From positions 1 through 64,000 of the forward strand of contig CAYZWU010000027.1 of assembly GCA_964482235.1 (NCBI GenBank): DNA of 64,000 nucleotides. Direction: 5' to 3'. A program made the translations under genes and the position numbers. Origin of the DNA: CAYZWU01 sp964482235 (GTDB lineage Bacteria > Planctomycetota > B15-G4 > CAYZWU01). Under the pieces are notes generated by a model. It was not told the origin of the DNA, ran no database searches, and saw nothing but the letters and a program-made list of their open reading frames with translations. Below are positions 32,632 to 42,917 of this stretch, piece after piece; positions within the stretch are counted from its first letter, which is position 1; the number at the start of each line of letters is the position of its first letter.

Positions 32632-34569
32632 ATGAATCGAACCAGCAGACGCGACTTTCTGAAGGTCATGGGGCTCGGCAGCGCCGCGTTGACCTGGCCC
32701 GGCTGCGCGGGATTGCCCGGATCCGGGGCAGCCGGGAGACCCAATGTCCTTTTCCTCTTTTCCGACGACCAGCGGTTCGACACGATCGGAGCCCTGAACA
32801 ACAGCGAGATCCGCACGCCGAACCTCGACCGCCTTGTACGCAGGGGAACGGCCTTCACGCGGGCCCACATCATGGGCGGGACATCCGGTGCCGTCTGCAT
32901 GCCGAGCCGGGCGATGCTGCTCACCGGCAGGAGCCTCTTCCACCTGCAGGACCGGGGAGCGGGCATCCCCGAGGAACACGCGCTCCTGCCCGAGATCTTC
33001 AGGAGTGCGGGCTACCGCACCTTCGGCACGGGCAAGTGGCACAACGGCAGAAGGGCCTACGCGCGCTCGTTCAGCCACGGCGGGAAGATCATGTTCGGCG
33101 GCATGAGCGACCACCTGAAGGTCCCCCTCTTCGACTTCGATCCAACGGGCGAGTACCCGAAGAAGAGGAAGTACATCGGCAGCGGCTTCTCGAGCACGAT
33201 CTTCTCCGACGAGACGATCCGCTTCATCGAGAACGACATTGGCGACGATCCCTTCTTCGCCTACGTCTCCTACACGGCGCCCCACGATCCCAGGATGGCG
33301 CCGAAGGAATACGCGGACCTCTACCCGCCGGAAGGCGTCGGTCTCCCGAAGAACTTCATGCCCGCGCATCCCTTCGAGAACGGCGAGATGAGGGTGCGCG
33401 ACGAGAAGCTCGCCCCCTTCCCCAGGACGGAGAAAGTGGTCAGGGAGCACCTTGCCGCCTACTATGCGATGATCACGCACATGGATGCCGAGATCGGCAG
33501 GATCCTCGATGCTCTCGACCGCTCGGGGAAGGCGTCGAACACGATCATCGTCTTCTCGGGCGACAACGGACTGGCCGTGGGATGCCACGGCCTCCTGGGC
33601 AAGCAGAACATCTACGACCACAGCGTGCGCGTTCCCCTGATCGTGTGCGGGCCGGGCATCCCGCAGGGGGGCCGGGCCGAGGGGCTCTGCTTCCTGAACG
33701 ACCTCTTCCCCACGCTCTGCGACCTGGCCGATCTCGACACTCCGGCCTCGGTGGAAGGGAAGAGCCTCGTTCCGATGCTGCGCGATCCGGGCAGGAGGGT
33801 GAGGGATTCGGTTTTCCTGGCATACCGCAAGTTCCAGAGGGGGATCAGGACCGACGACGACTGGAAGCTCATCAAGTACTGCGTCCGCGGCGAGACGAGC
33901 ACCCAGCTCTTCGATCTGAACAGCGATCCCCACGAGCTGCACAACCTGGCCGGAGAGGCGAGACACGCCGTGCGGCAGACTGCCCTCGAGTCGCTGCTGA
34001 CGCGGAGGATGAAGGAGCTGGACGATTTCTGCCGCCTGGACGAACCGGGCTGGGGGCTTCCCGAAAGCACGAACCGGAAGAGGAAGGTGAAGCATGCCGC
34101 CAAGGGCAAGAAGATCACCCTCGCCTCCCCCGTTAGCCCGAAGTACGACAGGGGCGGCCCGGACGTGCTGGTGGACGGCATCAGGGGGACGACCGATTTC
34201 CACGACGGCGCGTGGCAAGGCTTCGAGGGAACCGACCTCGATGCGAAGATCGATCTGGGAAAAGCGCGCCCCGTCGCACGGGTCAAGGCCGGATTCATCG
34301 ACGACCAGGCCTCGTGGATCTTCTTGCCCCTTTTCATGGAGGTCGCCATCTCCGACGACGGCTCGGACTTTCGCACGCAGCAGATTGTCGAGTGCACGGA
34401 TCGATCGCAAGGGCATATCGCCCGCACCAAGGAATTCTCGGCCGTCCTTTCCGGCGTGAGCGCAAGGTACGTGCGTGTGCGGGCCAAGAGCATGGGAAAA
34501 TGCCCGGCCTGGCACGCGGGCGCAGGAGGCAAGGCGTGGCTTTTCGTTGACGAGATCATGATCGAGTAG
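32632..34569 (+). CDS. Tat-exported sulfatase with C-terminal sandwich domain
   Basis: 645 residues after a strong GGGAGGAG site. Tat-type signal (TSRRDFLKVMG) with a Cys in the h-region exit (PGCAG), so possibly a lipoprotein. Sulfatase core 35-470: metal ligands in LFLFSDDQR, the formylglycine site Cys89-Met-Pro-Ser-Arg, and GKWHNG. Residues ~490-645 form a beta-sandwich homologous to that of the next sulfatase. The substrate is probably a sulfated polysaccharide. The maturase is not in the window. The gene is divergent from the formate dehydrogenase operon. Confidence 0.92.
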   Translation: MNRTSRRDFLKVMGLGSAALTWPGCAGLPGSGAAGRPNVLFLFSDDQRFDTIGALNNSEIRTPNLDRLVRRGTAFTRAHIMGGTSGAVCMPSRAMLLTGRSLFHLQDRGAGIPEEHALLPEIFRSAGYRTFGTGKWHNGRRAYARSFSHGGKIMFGGMSDHLKVPLFDFDPTGEYPKKRKYIGSGFSSTIFSDETIRFIENDIGDDPFFAYVSYTAPHDPRMAPKEYADLYPPEGVGLPKNFMPAHPFENGEMRVRDEKLAPFPRTEKVVREHLAAYYAMITHMDAEIGRILDALDRSGKASNTIIVFSGDNGLAVGCHGLLGKQNIYDHSVRVPLIVCGPGIPQGGRAEGLCFLNDLFPTLCDLADLDTPASVEGKSLVPMLRDPGRRVRDSVFLAYRKFQRGIRTDDDWKLIKYCVRGETSTQLFDLNSDPHELHNLAGEARHAVRQTALESLLTRRMKELDDFCRLDEPGWGLPESTNRKRKVKHAAKGKKITLASPVSPKYDRGGPDVLVDGIRGTTDFHDGAWQGFEGTDLDAKIDLGKARPVARVKAGFIDDQASWIFLPLFMEVAISDDGSDFRTQQIVECTDRSQGHIARTKEFSAVLSGVSARYVRVRAKSMGKCPAWHAGAGGKAWLFVDEIMIE

Positions 34570-34653
34570 AAGCGCCGGCCCCCTGCATGGCGGCGGCTGC
34601 CCCGCTCGGCCTCGATCGCCATGCACCGACCGGACGGAAGGAGTCCTCTGACC

Positions 34654-36753
34654 ATGACGATTCAGAACAGGCGCGAGTTTCTCAAGAAGATGGGTGCCGG
34701 AGCCGCGGCTCTGGCGTTGCCGGGCTGCACGTCCCTTTCCAGCGGACCGCCGGCGAAGAGGCCCAACATCCTCTTCATCATGACCGACGACCATGCCTGC
34801 CAGGCCACGAGCTGCTACGGCAGCCGTCTCAATGAAACGCCGAACATCGACCGGCTCGCCAGGGAGGGGGCCAGGTTCGACAACGCGTTCTGCACCAACT
34901 CGATCTGCGCCCCGAGCCGGGCCGTTCTCCTGACCGGGAAGTACAGCCACCTGAACGGTCATATCAACAACGCCGTCACCTTCGACGGCAGTCAGCAGAC
35001 CTTCGTGAAGCTGCTCCGTGGTGTGGGCTACGAAACGGCCGTGATCGGCAAGTGGCACCTGAAGAGCGACCCGACGGGCTTCGACTACTGGAACATCCTT
35101 CCAGGGCAGGGCGACTACTACAACCCCCTCTTCATCGAGATGGGAGAGAAGAAGAAGAAGTCGGGATACGTCACCGACCTGATCACCGACACGTTCCTGG
35201 ACTGGCTCGATGGAAGGGACGGTTCGAAGCCGTTCTGCGCCCTCCTGCACCACAAGGCGCCGCACCGCAACTGGATGCCCGGCCCGGATCACCTGGATCT
35301 CTACAGGGACAAGGACCTTCCCGTGCCCGAGACGTTCTTCGACGACTACGCCACCCGTAGCGGGGCCGCCCGCGAGCAGGAGATGCGCATCGCCGATCAC
35401 ATGTACATGGCCTACGACCTGAAGCTTCCGCCCGGGGAGAAGAAGGACGACGAGACGGGCTGGGAAAAGGCCGACCGCCGGATGTGGAAACGTTTCTACG
35501 GACGGCTCGACGAGGCGCAGAAGAAGGCGTGGGACGAGGCCTACGGCGAGGAGAACAGGGCGTTCCGGGAAGCCGGCCTGACCGGAGAGGACCTGGAGCT
35601 CTGGAAGTACCAGCGCTACGTGAAGGATTATCTCCGCTGCGTCGCCTCGGTCGACGACAACATCGGACGCGTTCTCGACGCCCTTGACCGGATGGGGCTT
35701 TCGGACGACACCGTGGTGGTCTACACCTCGGACCAGGGCTTCTACCTCGGCGAGCACGGGTGGTACGACAAGCGCTTCATCTACGAGGAATCGCTCAGGA
35801 TGCCGCTCGTCGTCAGGTATCCCCGGGAGATCGATCCGCGCAGCTGCCCGGAGGAGATGGTGATGAATCTCGACTTCGCGCCCACATTTCTCGACTATGC
35901 CGGCGTGAAGATCCCCGGGGACATGCAGGGACGATCGATGCGCCGCGTGCTCCGGGGTGACGAACCCTCGGACTGGCGGCAGGCGGTCTATTACCACTAC
36001 TACGAGTATCCCGGCGCGCACCAGGTGAAGCGCCACTACGGCGTGCGCACGCACCGGTACAAGCTGATCCACTTCTACCACGACATCGACGCGTGGGAGC
36101 TCTATGACCTGAAGGAGGATCCGCAGGAGCTTCGCAACGTGTACGGCGACCCCGCCTACGCCAAGGTGCAGACGGAGCTCGAAGCCGAGCTCGAACGCCT
36201 GCGCCGCCTCTACGGCGACACGGACAGCAACAGGTACATGCCGCTGAAGATCAGGAAGAAATCGCACAAGGCGCTCGGATGCCCGGCGACGCTGAAGCAT
36301 CCCTGCTCCCCGAAGTACAAGGGCGGGGGCCCCGGCGCTCTCACCGACGGGCTCGGCGCTCCGGAAGGCAAGATGTTCAACGACGACTACGCCCTCTGGC
36401 AGGGCTTCGAGCAGTCGGACTTCGAGGCAGTGGTCGATCTCGGGCAGCCACGCAAGGTGAACGGCATCTCGGCAGGATTCCTCCAGCATACGCGCGACTG
36501 GATCTTCCTGCCCAGCGAAGTGGAGATCGAGCTTTCCGGCGACGGGAAAATCTATGTCCAGGCGATGAATGCCCGGAACACGATCTCCATGAAGAAGGAA
36601 GGGATCTTCAAGCACAGCTTCAAGGCGGGGATGGACGGCCTGGACGCGCGCTACGTCAAGGTGAAGGCGCGCAACGTCGGTATCTGCCCCGACTGGCATC
36701 CCGGCGCCGGCGGCAATGCGTGGCTCTTCATCGACGAGATATACGTCGAGTGA
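34654..36753 (+). CDS. Tat-exported sulfatase (second of tandem pair)
   Basis: 699 residues from the ATG at 34654 (GGAAGGAG just upstream). Tat-type signal NRREFLKKMG and a lipobox-like LPGC. Core: NILFIMTDDHACQ, formylglycine site Cys85-Ala-Pro-Ser-Arg, GKWHLK, SDQGFYLGEHGWYDK. Its core resembles iduronate-2-sulfatase/heparan-type members more than the first copy does. The C-terminal ~150 residues match those of the upstream sulfatase (WQGFE, DWIFLPSEVEI, HPGAGGNAWLFIDEI), likely a discoidin-like carbohydrate-binding sandwich. Same strand, 84 bases apart: probably one operon. Confidence 0.92.
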   Translation: MTIQNRREFLKKMGAGAAALALPGCTSLSSGPPAKRPNILFIMTDDHACQATSCYGSRLNETPNIDRLAREGARFDNAFCTNSICAPSRAVLLTGKYSHLNGHINNAVTFDGSQQTFVKLLRGVGYETAVIGKWHLKSDPTGFDYWNILPGQGDYYNPLFIEMGEKKKKSGYVTDLITDTFLDWLDGRDGSKPFCALLHHKAPHRNWMPGPDHLDLYRDKDLPVPETFFDDYATRSGAAREQEMRIADHMYMAYDLKLPPGEKKDDETGWEKADRRMWKRFYGRLDEAQKKAWDEAYGEENRAFREAGLTGEDLELWKYQRYVKDYLRCVASVDDNIGRVLDALDRMGLSDDTVVVYTSDQGFYLGEHGWYDKRFIYEESLRMPLVVRYPREIDPRSCPEEMVMNLDFAPTFLDYAGVKIPGDMQGRSMRRVLRGDEPSDWRQAVYYHYYEYPGAHQVKRHYGVRTHRYKLIHFYHDIDAWELYDLKEDPQELRNVYGDPAYAKVQTELEAELERLRRLYGDTDSNRYMPLKIRKKSHKALGCPATLKHPCSPKYKGGGPGALTDGLGAPEGKMFNDDYALWQGFEQSDFEAVVDLGQPRKVNGISAGFLQHTRDWIFLPSEVEIELSGDGKIYVQAMNARNTISMKKEGIFKHSFKAGMDGLDARYVKVKARNVGICPDWHPGAGGNAWLFIDEIYVE

Positions 36754-36781
36754 GGCTCTTCTCCAGGAGCGAAAAAAGGAA

Positions 36782-36834
36782 TCGGCAAGCTCCAGCTGCA
36801 TCGCATTGCATCAGCTGAAGCTTGCCGAAGTTTT
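36782..36834. terminator. Bidirectional terminator between sulfatase and FG-GAP gene
   Basis: A 17-bp stem with one mismatch (36782-36798 with 36812-36828) is followed on the plus strand by AGTTTT. On the minus strand it is followed by TTCCTTTTTT. It lies between two convergent genes and can serve both. Confidence 0.85.
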
Positions 36835-36851
36835 ATGTCAGTCCTGTCGAC

Positions 36852-39547
36852 TCAGTTGTTGAGCCAGACGAAGAACGACTCCTCCATGTTGCCGACGATG
36901 ATGTCGAGATCGCCGTCCCTGTCCAGGTCCGCCAGGACCACGGAAGTGGTGTTCGATTCGTCGAGGGGCTGGTTGAAGGCGGAGAACGTTCCGGCGCCGT
37001 CGTTGATCCAGACCATGTTCGCCGTCTCGTAGTTCCCCACGACCCTGTCGAGATCGCCATCTCCGTCCACGTCGCCGAGTACGGTACTGAACGACTGGGC
37101 CGTGTGATCACCCCGCCTCTGCCCCGAATCGGTGAAAACTCCCGTTCCATCGTTCAGCCAGACGATGTTCTGATTCGAATCGACGCCCTCCAGGCAGTCG
37201 AGGTCGCCGTCGCCGTCCACATCACCCAGAGCCAGGGACATGGTCGTGAAGGTGCCCAGCGCCTGGCCCGTGCCGGAATAGGTGCCTGTACCGTCGTTGA
37301 GGTAGACCCGGTTCGCCTGACCGTGGTTTCCGGTGATCAGGTCGGGATCGCCGTCGCCGTCCACGTCGCCTGCAGCTATGCAGGTCGTGTTGGTCGTCCC
37401 CTGACCCTGTCCGGAGTCGCTGAAAGTGCCGGTGCCGTCGTTGAGCCAGATCTTGTTCGCCTGGGAGTAGTTGGCCGTCAGGCAGTCGAGATCGCCGTCG
37501 CGATCCACGTCGCAGAGGAACACACCCATCGTGTTGCCCGTGCCGAGGGTCTGGGCCGTCTTCGTGAACGAGCCCGTCCCGTCGTTGAGCCAGACGTGGT
37601 TCGCCGTTGCCCGGGAGCAGCCCTCGACGATGTCGAGGTCGCCGTCATTGTCCAGGTCGCCCAATGCCAGGGACTGGGAGTTGTCCAGTCCCGGAGACCA
37701 GCTCACCTCGGTGAAGACACCCGACCCATCGTTGAGCCAGAGATGGTTCTCCTGCTGCCAGTTCGCGTTGAGCACGTCCAGGTCGCCGTCGCCGTCCACG
37801 TCGCCCACCGCGATCTCGTTGGTGCGGTCGGTGCTGTAGACCTCTCCCGAATCGGCATACCCCGAGAAGCCCCACACGGCCGAGAGGGAGTTGAGCCAGA
37901 CCCTGTCGCCCTGCGCATCATTGCCTGCCACGAAGTCGAGGTCGCCGTCGCTGTCCACGTCGCCGATCACCAGGCAACAGGTGTCGCTGCTCCCGAGGCG
38001 CTGCCCGGAGTCGAAGAAGGTGCCGGCGCCGTCGTTGAACCAGACGCGGTTCGCGCCGCTCCGATAGCCTTCGATGTAGTCCAGGTCGCCGTCCTCGTCC
38101 ACGTCGGCAAGGTAGAGGGACGTGGTGTTGCCGCCGCCGAGCGCCTGGAGGGAATCGGTGTAGGTCCCGGTCCCGTCGTTGAACCAGACGCTGCTCTGCT
38201 GCAGGCCGTTGCCTTCCACGCAGTCGAGGTCGCCGTCGCCGTCCAGGTCGCCAAGGACCACGGCAACCGTGTCGGCGGTGCCGTACGACAGACCCGAATC
38301 GGTGTAGGTCCCGGTTCCGTCGTTGAGCCAGAGGTTGTTCGCCTGCTGGTCGTTTCCGGTATAGCAGTCGAGGTCGCCGTCGCCGTCCAGATCGCCGAAC
38401 GCTGCCCAGGCCGTGTCGCTGCTGCCGAGAGCCTGGAAGGAGTCGGTGAACGTTCCGGTCCCGTCGTTGAACCAGACGGTGTTCGGGCCGCTCCTGTTGC
38501 CCTCGTACCAGTCGAGGTCGCCGTCGCGGTCGAGATCGCCCAGAAGGACAACTGTCGTGTTCGAGCTGCCGAGCACCTGACCGGAATCGGTGTAGGTGCC
38601 GGCGCCGTCGTTGAACCAGATGGTGTTCGGCTGAGCGTTGTTGCCGAAGAGGCAGTCGATGTCGCCGTCGCCGTCCAGGTCGCCGAGCGCCAGGGAGACC
38701 GTGTCGCTGCCGCCGAGAGCCTGAAAGGAGTCGGTGAACGTTCCCGTCCCGTCGTTGAACCAGACAGTGTTCGGCTCGCNNNNNNNNNNNNNNNNNNNNN
38801 NNNNNNNNNNNNNNNNNNNNNNNNNNNNNNNNNNNNNNNNNNNNNNNNNNNNNNNNNNNNNNNNNNNNNNNNNNNNNNNAAGGAGTCGGTGAACGTTCCC
38901 GTCCCGTCGTTGAACCAGACAGTGTTCGGCTCGCCCCTGTTCGCGGCCACGAGATCGAGATCGCCGTCGCGGTCGAGATCGGCCAGCCCGAGGTGCCGCG
39001 TGAGAGAGCTGCCGAGAGCCTGACCGGAATCGACATACCCGGGAATGATGTCCCGCGGTGTGGACGACGCCGCATCCACGCCATCCGGGTAGCCCTCGAT
39101 CCTGTTGGCAGCCATCGACGAGCTCACGTCGATGGCCGACGGGGAGCCGGGCGCCGTGCCGGCCAGATCGAAATCATGACGGGCCTTGAAGACAAAGGGG
39201 CCCGTGCCGAGCGTGATCGTCACCTCGTTGGCCCCCGGGCCTGCGGTGACCGTCGCACCCGAGCCGAGCGAGTCGTCCGCCACGGCAAGGGCGAAGTCGC
39301 TCACCGACGCGCCGTTGACGGTTACTTCCCGTGTGAACGGCAGCACGATCGAATCGCCGGCGTCGCAAGTACCGTTGGCATTCACGTCGAGAAAACGGGC
39401 GAAGCCCGTGGAGGACAGGGGTGACAGATCCGGCAAGATGCCGTCGCCGCCCCTATTGCTGCCTCTCGGACAGCCGTGAATGCCGATCAGGATGGAAATG
39501 GCAACAACCATAACGAGCAACGGATAGATTTTGGGGATCCTGTTCAT
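36852..39547 (-). CDS. FG-GAP/VCBS-repeat lipoprotein (interrupted by assembly gap)
   Basis: The start at 39547 has GGAG upstream and gives a signal peptide with lipobox IHGC. After ~150 residues of Ig-like sequence come 14 visible copies of a ~48-residue repeat with the Ca-binding DxDxDGDxD core and WFNDGTGTFTDS, an FG-GAP/VCBS propeller array on the cell surface. The 100-N gap at 38780-38879 breaks the frame. Its two flanks are the same 55 bases (38725-38779 and 38880-38934); collapsing them restores a single frame of 846 residues with regular repeat spacing. Likely roles are adhesion or carbohydrate binding. Confidence 0.85.
38780..38879. other. Assembly gap (100 Ns)
   Basis: A placeholder-length gap within the FG-GAP repeats. 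It is flanked by identical 55-mers, so it most likely stands for an overlap rather than missing sequence. Confidence 0.9.
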
Positions 39548-39687
39548 GGCCTTTTTCTCCATGCGGAACAGTCGAGTCGGACTTACGGAAATTACAGTGG
39601 TCTCGATGCTCTCTTTCGGACCGAGAAGCGCAAAAACTGAAATGCCATTCCGATTTATGTCCGGACTGCGGCTGTTCCCCCCCGCCC

Positions 39688-41091
39688 CTATTCCCCTTCC
39701 TCCACGTCCACGAGCACCTTGAAGGGGAATTTCGCATCGCCCGTGTCCTGAAACTCCAAGGTATAGCGAAACGTCTTTCCTTCCCCCGGATCCGGCACCG
39801 CTGAGATCGTTGCCGTCCCGCCATCGACGATCCTCGCTTCGCCGCTGCAAGGGGAACCGCGTTCAGGTGTTATCACGAGGCTGATCCGCCTCTCGCCCGG
39901 CTTCTTCCTCTCGGCCGTCTCGAAAGACAGTGCGGCTTTGAATCCGGCTTTCGGGCTGCTGATCTCGAACGTGTTGGAAGCAGGCATGGTGAAGCCGTAG
40001 CGTGCGACCCTGTGCCACGACATGTCCGCCTCCTCGATCGTCGGCTCGGGAAGGGGCTTGAAAAGGAGCGTGTCGCCGTGAAGACGATCCGCGAGGTAGA
40101 TGGCCATGAAGTTGCAGCCCGAACAGAAATGGGTGGAGCGCTCGCCGGAAACGCGGTCGTGCATGATGTGGCTTCCGTCGAAGTAGGCGTCCGAAAAGAC
40201 GTAATCGAGAAGATCGAGCGCCGATCGCCTCCAGCCGCCCGACGGATCGATCGTGGCCAGGTCGGCAAGGGCATGGATCATGGTGAGATGCTGGGACAGG
40301 ATGTCCAGGTATCCCTCTTCCCGGGGGAGCTCGATCCCGCCGGTCCGGACGTCGAACAATGGCGCCGCGCTCTCGGCGAACCGCCGCGCCCTTTCCAGAT
40401 CTTCCGCGTCGCCGCTTGCCCGGGCGATGGCAGCCCACGCGAGGGAATGGAAGACTGCGTTCCGCTCCGCCTCGATGCGGCCGGCGAAATGCCTGGCCTC
40501 ATCGATCCGCTCGCCCTGCTCTTCGGGATCCAGCCTGTGATATTCGGCAAGCAGGGCTGCAAGGCCGGCGTTCTCCCGCGGGCGGAGTGTCTTGTTCCAG
40601 CCGCGCTTGACGAACTCGTCGACCCCCTTCCTGAACAGCCACGCATCGATCGAGTCGTTGCCGAGTGTGCCGGACATAAACAGGGCCGGGAATCCGGGAA
40701 TCGCGGCGCTGTGGGTATCGAAGCTCCCGAAGGCGGCATCCCAGAAGAGATCGCGCACGCTTTCCGATTCGCCCTCGGCCGTCACCTCCCCGATCCGGAC
40801 GAGATCGTCCCGGTCCCGCCGCATGCCGGCCCTGAAGCCGAGCTGGGTCGCCCAGATCGTGGCGCATCCCTTCGACATCTCGTTCCGCCACCTTCTGCCC
40901 TCCATCCCCTCCTCGAGGAGGTTGGTGATCACCGTGTCGCAGCGCTCCGACAGCGATGACGGCACGACGTGGTCATCCACGGTGAGCTCGCCGAGATCGC
41001 AGCAGGCTGCCATCATGATTCCTGCAAGAACAAGACCGGCTGCTCGTGAGATCGAAAGGGGAAACGGGATCGTCGTGGTGCAAGGAGACAT
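39688..41091 (-). CDS. Lipoprotein with alpha-helical (toroid-like) domain, function unknown
   Basis: 467 residues from the ATG at 41091 (GAGAGG upstream). Signal peptide with lipobox MAACC. The middle (about 130-330) is made of paired helices with conserved aromatic and acidic residues (FHSLAWAAIARA, YLDILSQHLTMIHALADLA, THFCSGCNFMAIYLADRL), reminiscent of six-hairpin glycosidase or lyase folds. The last ~110 residues are a beta domain. I do not recognise a family or a catalytic motif. It is transcribed towards the FG-GAP gene. Confidence 0.6.
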   Translation of the reverse strand: MSPCTTTIPFPLSISRAAGLVLAGIMMAACCDLGELTVDDHVVPSSLSERCDTVITNLLEEGMEGRRWRNEMSKGCATIWATQLGFRAGMRRDRDDLVRIGEVTAEGESESVRDLFWDAAFGSFDTHSAAIPGFPALFMSGTLGNDSIDAWLFRKGVDEFVKRGWNKTLRPRENAGLAALLAEYHRLDPEEQGERIDEARHFAGRIEAERNAVFHSLAWAAIARASGDAEDLERARRFAESAAPLFDVRTGGIELPREEGYLDILSQHLTMIHALADLATIDPSGGWRRSALDLLDYVFSDAYFDGSHIMHDRVSGERSTHFCSGCNFMAIYLADRLHGDTLLFKPLPEPTIEEADMSWHRVARYGFTMPASNTFEISSPKAGFKAALSFETAERKKPGERRISLVITPERGSPCSGEARIVDGGTATISAVPDPGEGKTFRYTLEFQDTGDAKFPFKVLVDVEEGE

Positions 41092-41302
41092 TTTTCTACC
41101 TCTCAACAGGATAACGGGCCTGCATGATCCGCTTTCAGCCCCGGGGCCCCGCAAATCGGGCTCCCGCGGCTGCGGCCGGGTGAGCTGATAAAGAAGTGCA
41201 ACGCCCATTAGACGGATCGATCTGGTATAATCTGACTCGGTTATTGACAACGAAATCAAGGCACCCGCCAGATAGAGGATCCTACCAATCCGGGAGAAAG
41301 TG

Positions 41303-42886
41303 ATGTTCGACAAGGGCGAGCTGACAAGACGCGGTTTCCTGAAGGGGGCCGGATCGGCAGGTGCGCTGCTCTGCCTCCAGCCTTTCAACAATGCCCGGAT
41401 CCTGCCGTCGGGACGGGCGAACTCGACGATCTTTCGCGTGAACCAGTGCCCGGTCCACGACCTCGAGACGAGGCACCGGGGGGTGGACAGCCTCTTTCGA
41501 CTGCTCGCCGAAGGCGGCCAGGCGCTCTTCCAGACGAATCAGCCCCATCCCTGGGGCAGCCCGGACGGAATGATCGCGCCCGACGACGTGGTGCTGATCA
41601 AGGTGAACTGCCAGTGGAAGTGCCGCGGGACGACCAACACCGACCTCGTCAGGGGACTCATCCACAGGATCCTCCAGCACCCCGACGGTTTTCGCGGCGA
41701 GGTGGTGATCTTCGAGAACGGCCAGGGACAGGGCGCCTTCGACGGCGATCCCGATGCCTGGGGATCGTATGCCCAATGGCCGCAGATCGACAACGGCATC
41801 TGGGTCAATGCGGAGGAGGAGAACATCCTCACCGTCGACTACCTGGTAAACACGGTCTTCGCCGGTGCTCCGGTCTCCTCCTACCTGCTCGATCCCATCA
41901 CCTGGACCTTCATTACCGACACGGACCACACGACGGACGGCTACAGACATGTCGACAATGTCTCCTATCCCTGCTTCACCACGGCCAATGGAAACCGCGT
42001 GGAGCTGAAGGAGGGCATCTGGACGGGGTCGGGCCATTCCGGCAACCTGAAGCTGATCAACATCCCCGTCTTCAAGCATCACGACGGCACGGGCATCACG
42101 GGAGCCCTCAAGCACACCTACGGCATCCTTTCCATGGGCGACGGCTACTCCTTCATCCGCCACTACACCAAGTCGGGCCAGCAGTGCGGCAAGATGTTCA
42201 CCCTGGTGAGAGCCCCCGTGCTCAACATCATCGATGCCATCTGGGTGAGCCAGGACAGCCTCTGCGGCTATCCTCCCAGCACGACGACCCGCACGGACAT
42301 CCTGCTGGGCGGCATCGATCCCGTTGCCCTCGACTATCACACGAGCAAGCATATCCTCCTTCCCATTGGAGGGACCTACGCGAACCAGCATGATCCGGAC
42401 TCCTTCTCCGGCCTGGTCAACCACCTCACCAATGCCCAGACAACGATCAACAACAACGGCGGCATAGGCGGCCAGATGACCAACCAGGGCGACAGCAACA
42501 TCGACCTCGTGACGGCCGACGCCGATTCGGAACCGTCGCCCGATGTGAAGGCCAACAAGACGGACCTTGCCGTCTCCGTCGCCTCCGGTGCGTCCGTCTC
42601 CATCGAGGTCGGCCTGGAGCCCGGCGGCATGAGCGGCGTGGCGGCTGATCACTGGATCATCGCCAAGACGTCCTTCGGATACTGGTCGTACGTGAGGGGC
42701 AGCGGCTGGCAGCCGGGGATCCACCGCGCCGCCGCGGCGCCGATCAGCACCATGGGACCGAGCGAGGTCCTGAACATGTCGCTGCCTGACGGCGACTACA
42801 CGTTCCTCTTCGCCGTGGACGACAACACGAGCGGGACACTCGATGCCACGTGGTGGGATTCGGTCCACGTCCACGTGGGGCCCTGA
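41303..42886 (+). CDS. Tat-exported DUF362-family protein with C-terminal beta domain
   Basis: 527 residues from the ATG at 41303 (GGGAGA upstream). Tat signal TRRGFLKGAGSAGALL. The body matches the DUF362 pattern: DDVVLIKVNCQWKC, LKLINIPVFKHHDGTGITGALKHTYGI and GGIDPVALDYHTSKHIL. Family members sometimes carry ferredoxin domains, absent here. A ~100-residue beta-sandwich closes the protein. Biochemical function unknown. Confidence 0.75.
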   Translation: MFDKGELTRRGFLKGAGSAGALLCLQPFNNARILPSGRANSTIFRVNQCPVHDLETRHRGVDSLFRLLAEGGQALFQTNQPHPWGSPDGMIAPDDVVLIKVNCQWKCRGTTNTDLVRGLIHRILQHPDGFRGEVVIFENGQGQGAFDGDPDAWGSYAQWPQIDNGIWVNAEEENILTVDYLVNTVFAGAPVSSYLLDPITWTFITDTDHTTDGYRHVDNVSYPCFTTANGNRVELKEGIWTGSGHSGNLKLINIPVFKHHDGTGITGALKHTYGILSMGDGYSFIRHYTKSGQQCGKMFTLVRAPVLNIIDAIWVSQDSLCGYPPSTTTRTDILLGGIDPVALDYHTSKHILLPIGGTYANQHDPDSFSGLVNHLTNAQTTINNNGGIGGQMTNQGDSNIDLVTADADSEPSPDVKANKTDLAVSVASGASVSIEVGLEPGGMSGVAADHWIIAKTSFGYWSYVRGSGWQPGIHRAAAAPISTMGPSEVLNMSLPDGDYTFLFAVDDNTSGTLDATWWDSVHVHVGP

Positions 42887-42917
42887 GAGATCGATATTGG
42901 CCCTCTTTAACAGCTGG

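Noticed and set aside
32413..36801. Open frame of about 1460 codons on the minus strand
   Set aside because: Antisense to two well-supported sulfatases; compositional shadow without domains.
36852..38779. Regular repeats that might suggest a CRISPR or satellite array
   Set aside because: Period is about 144 bases, in frame, encoding Ca-binding DxDxDGDxD blades; typical FG-GAP coding repeats.
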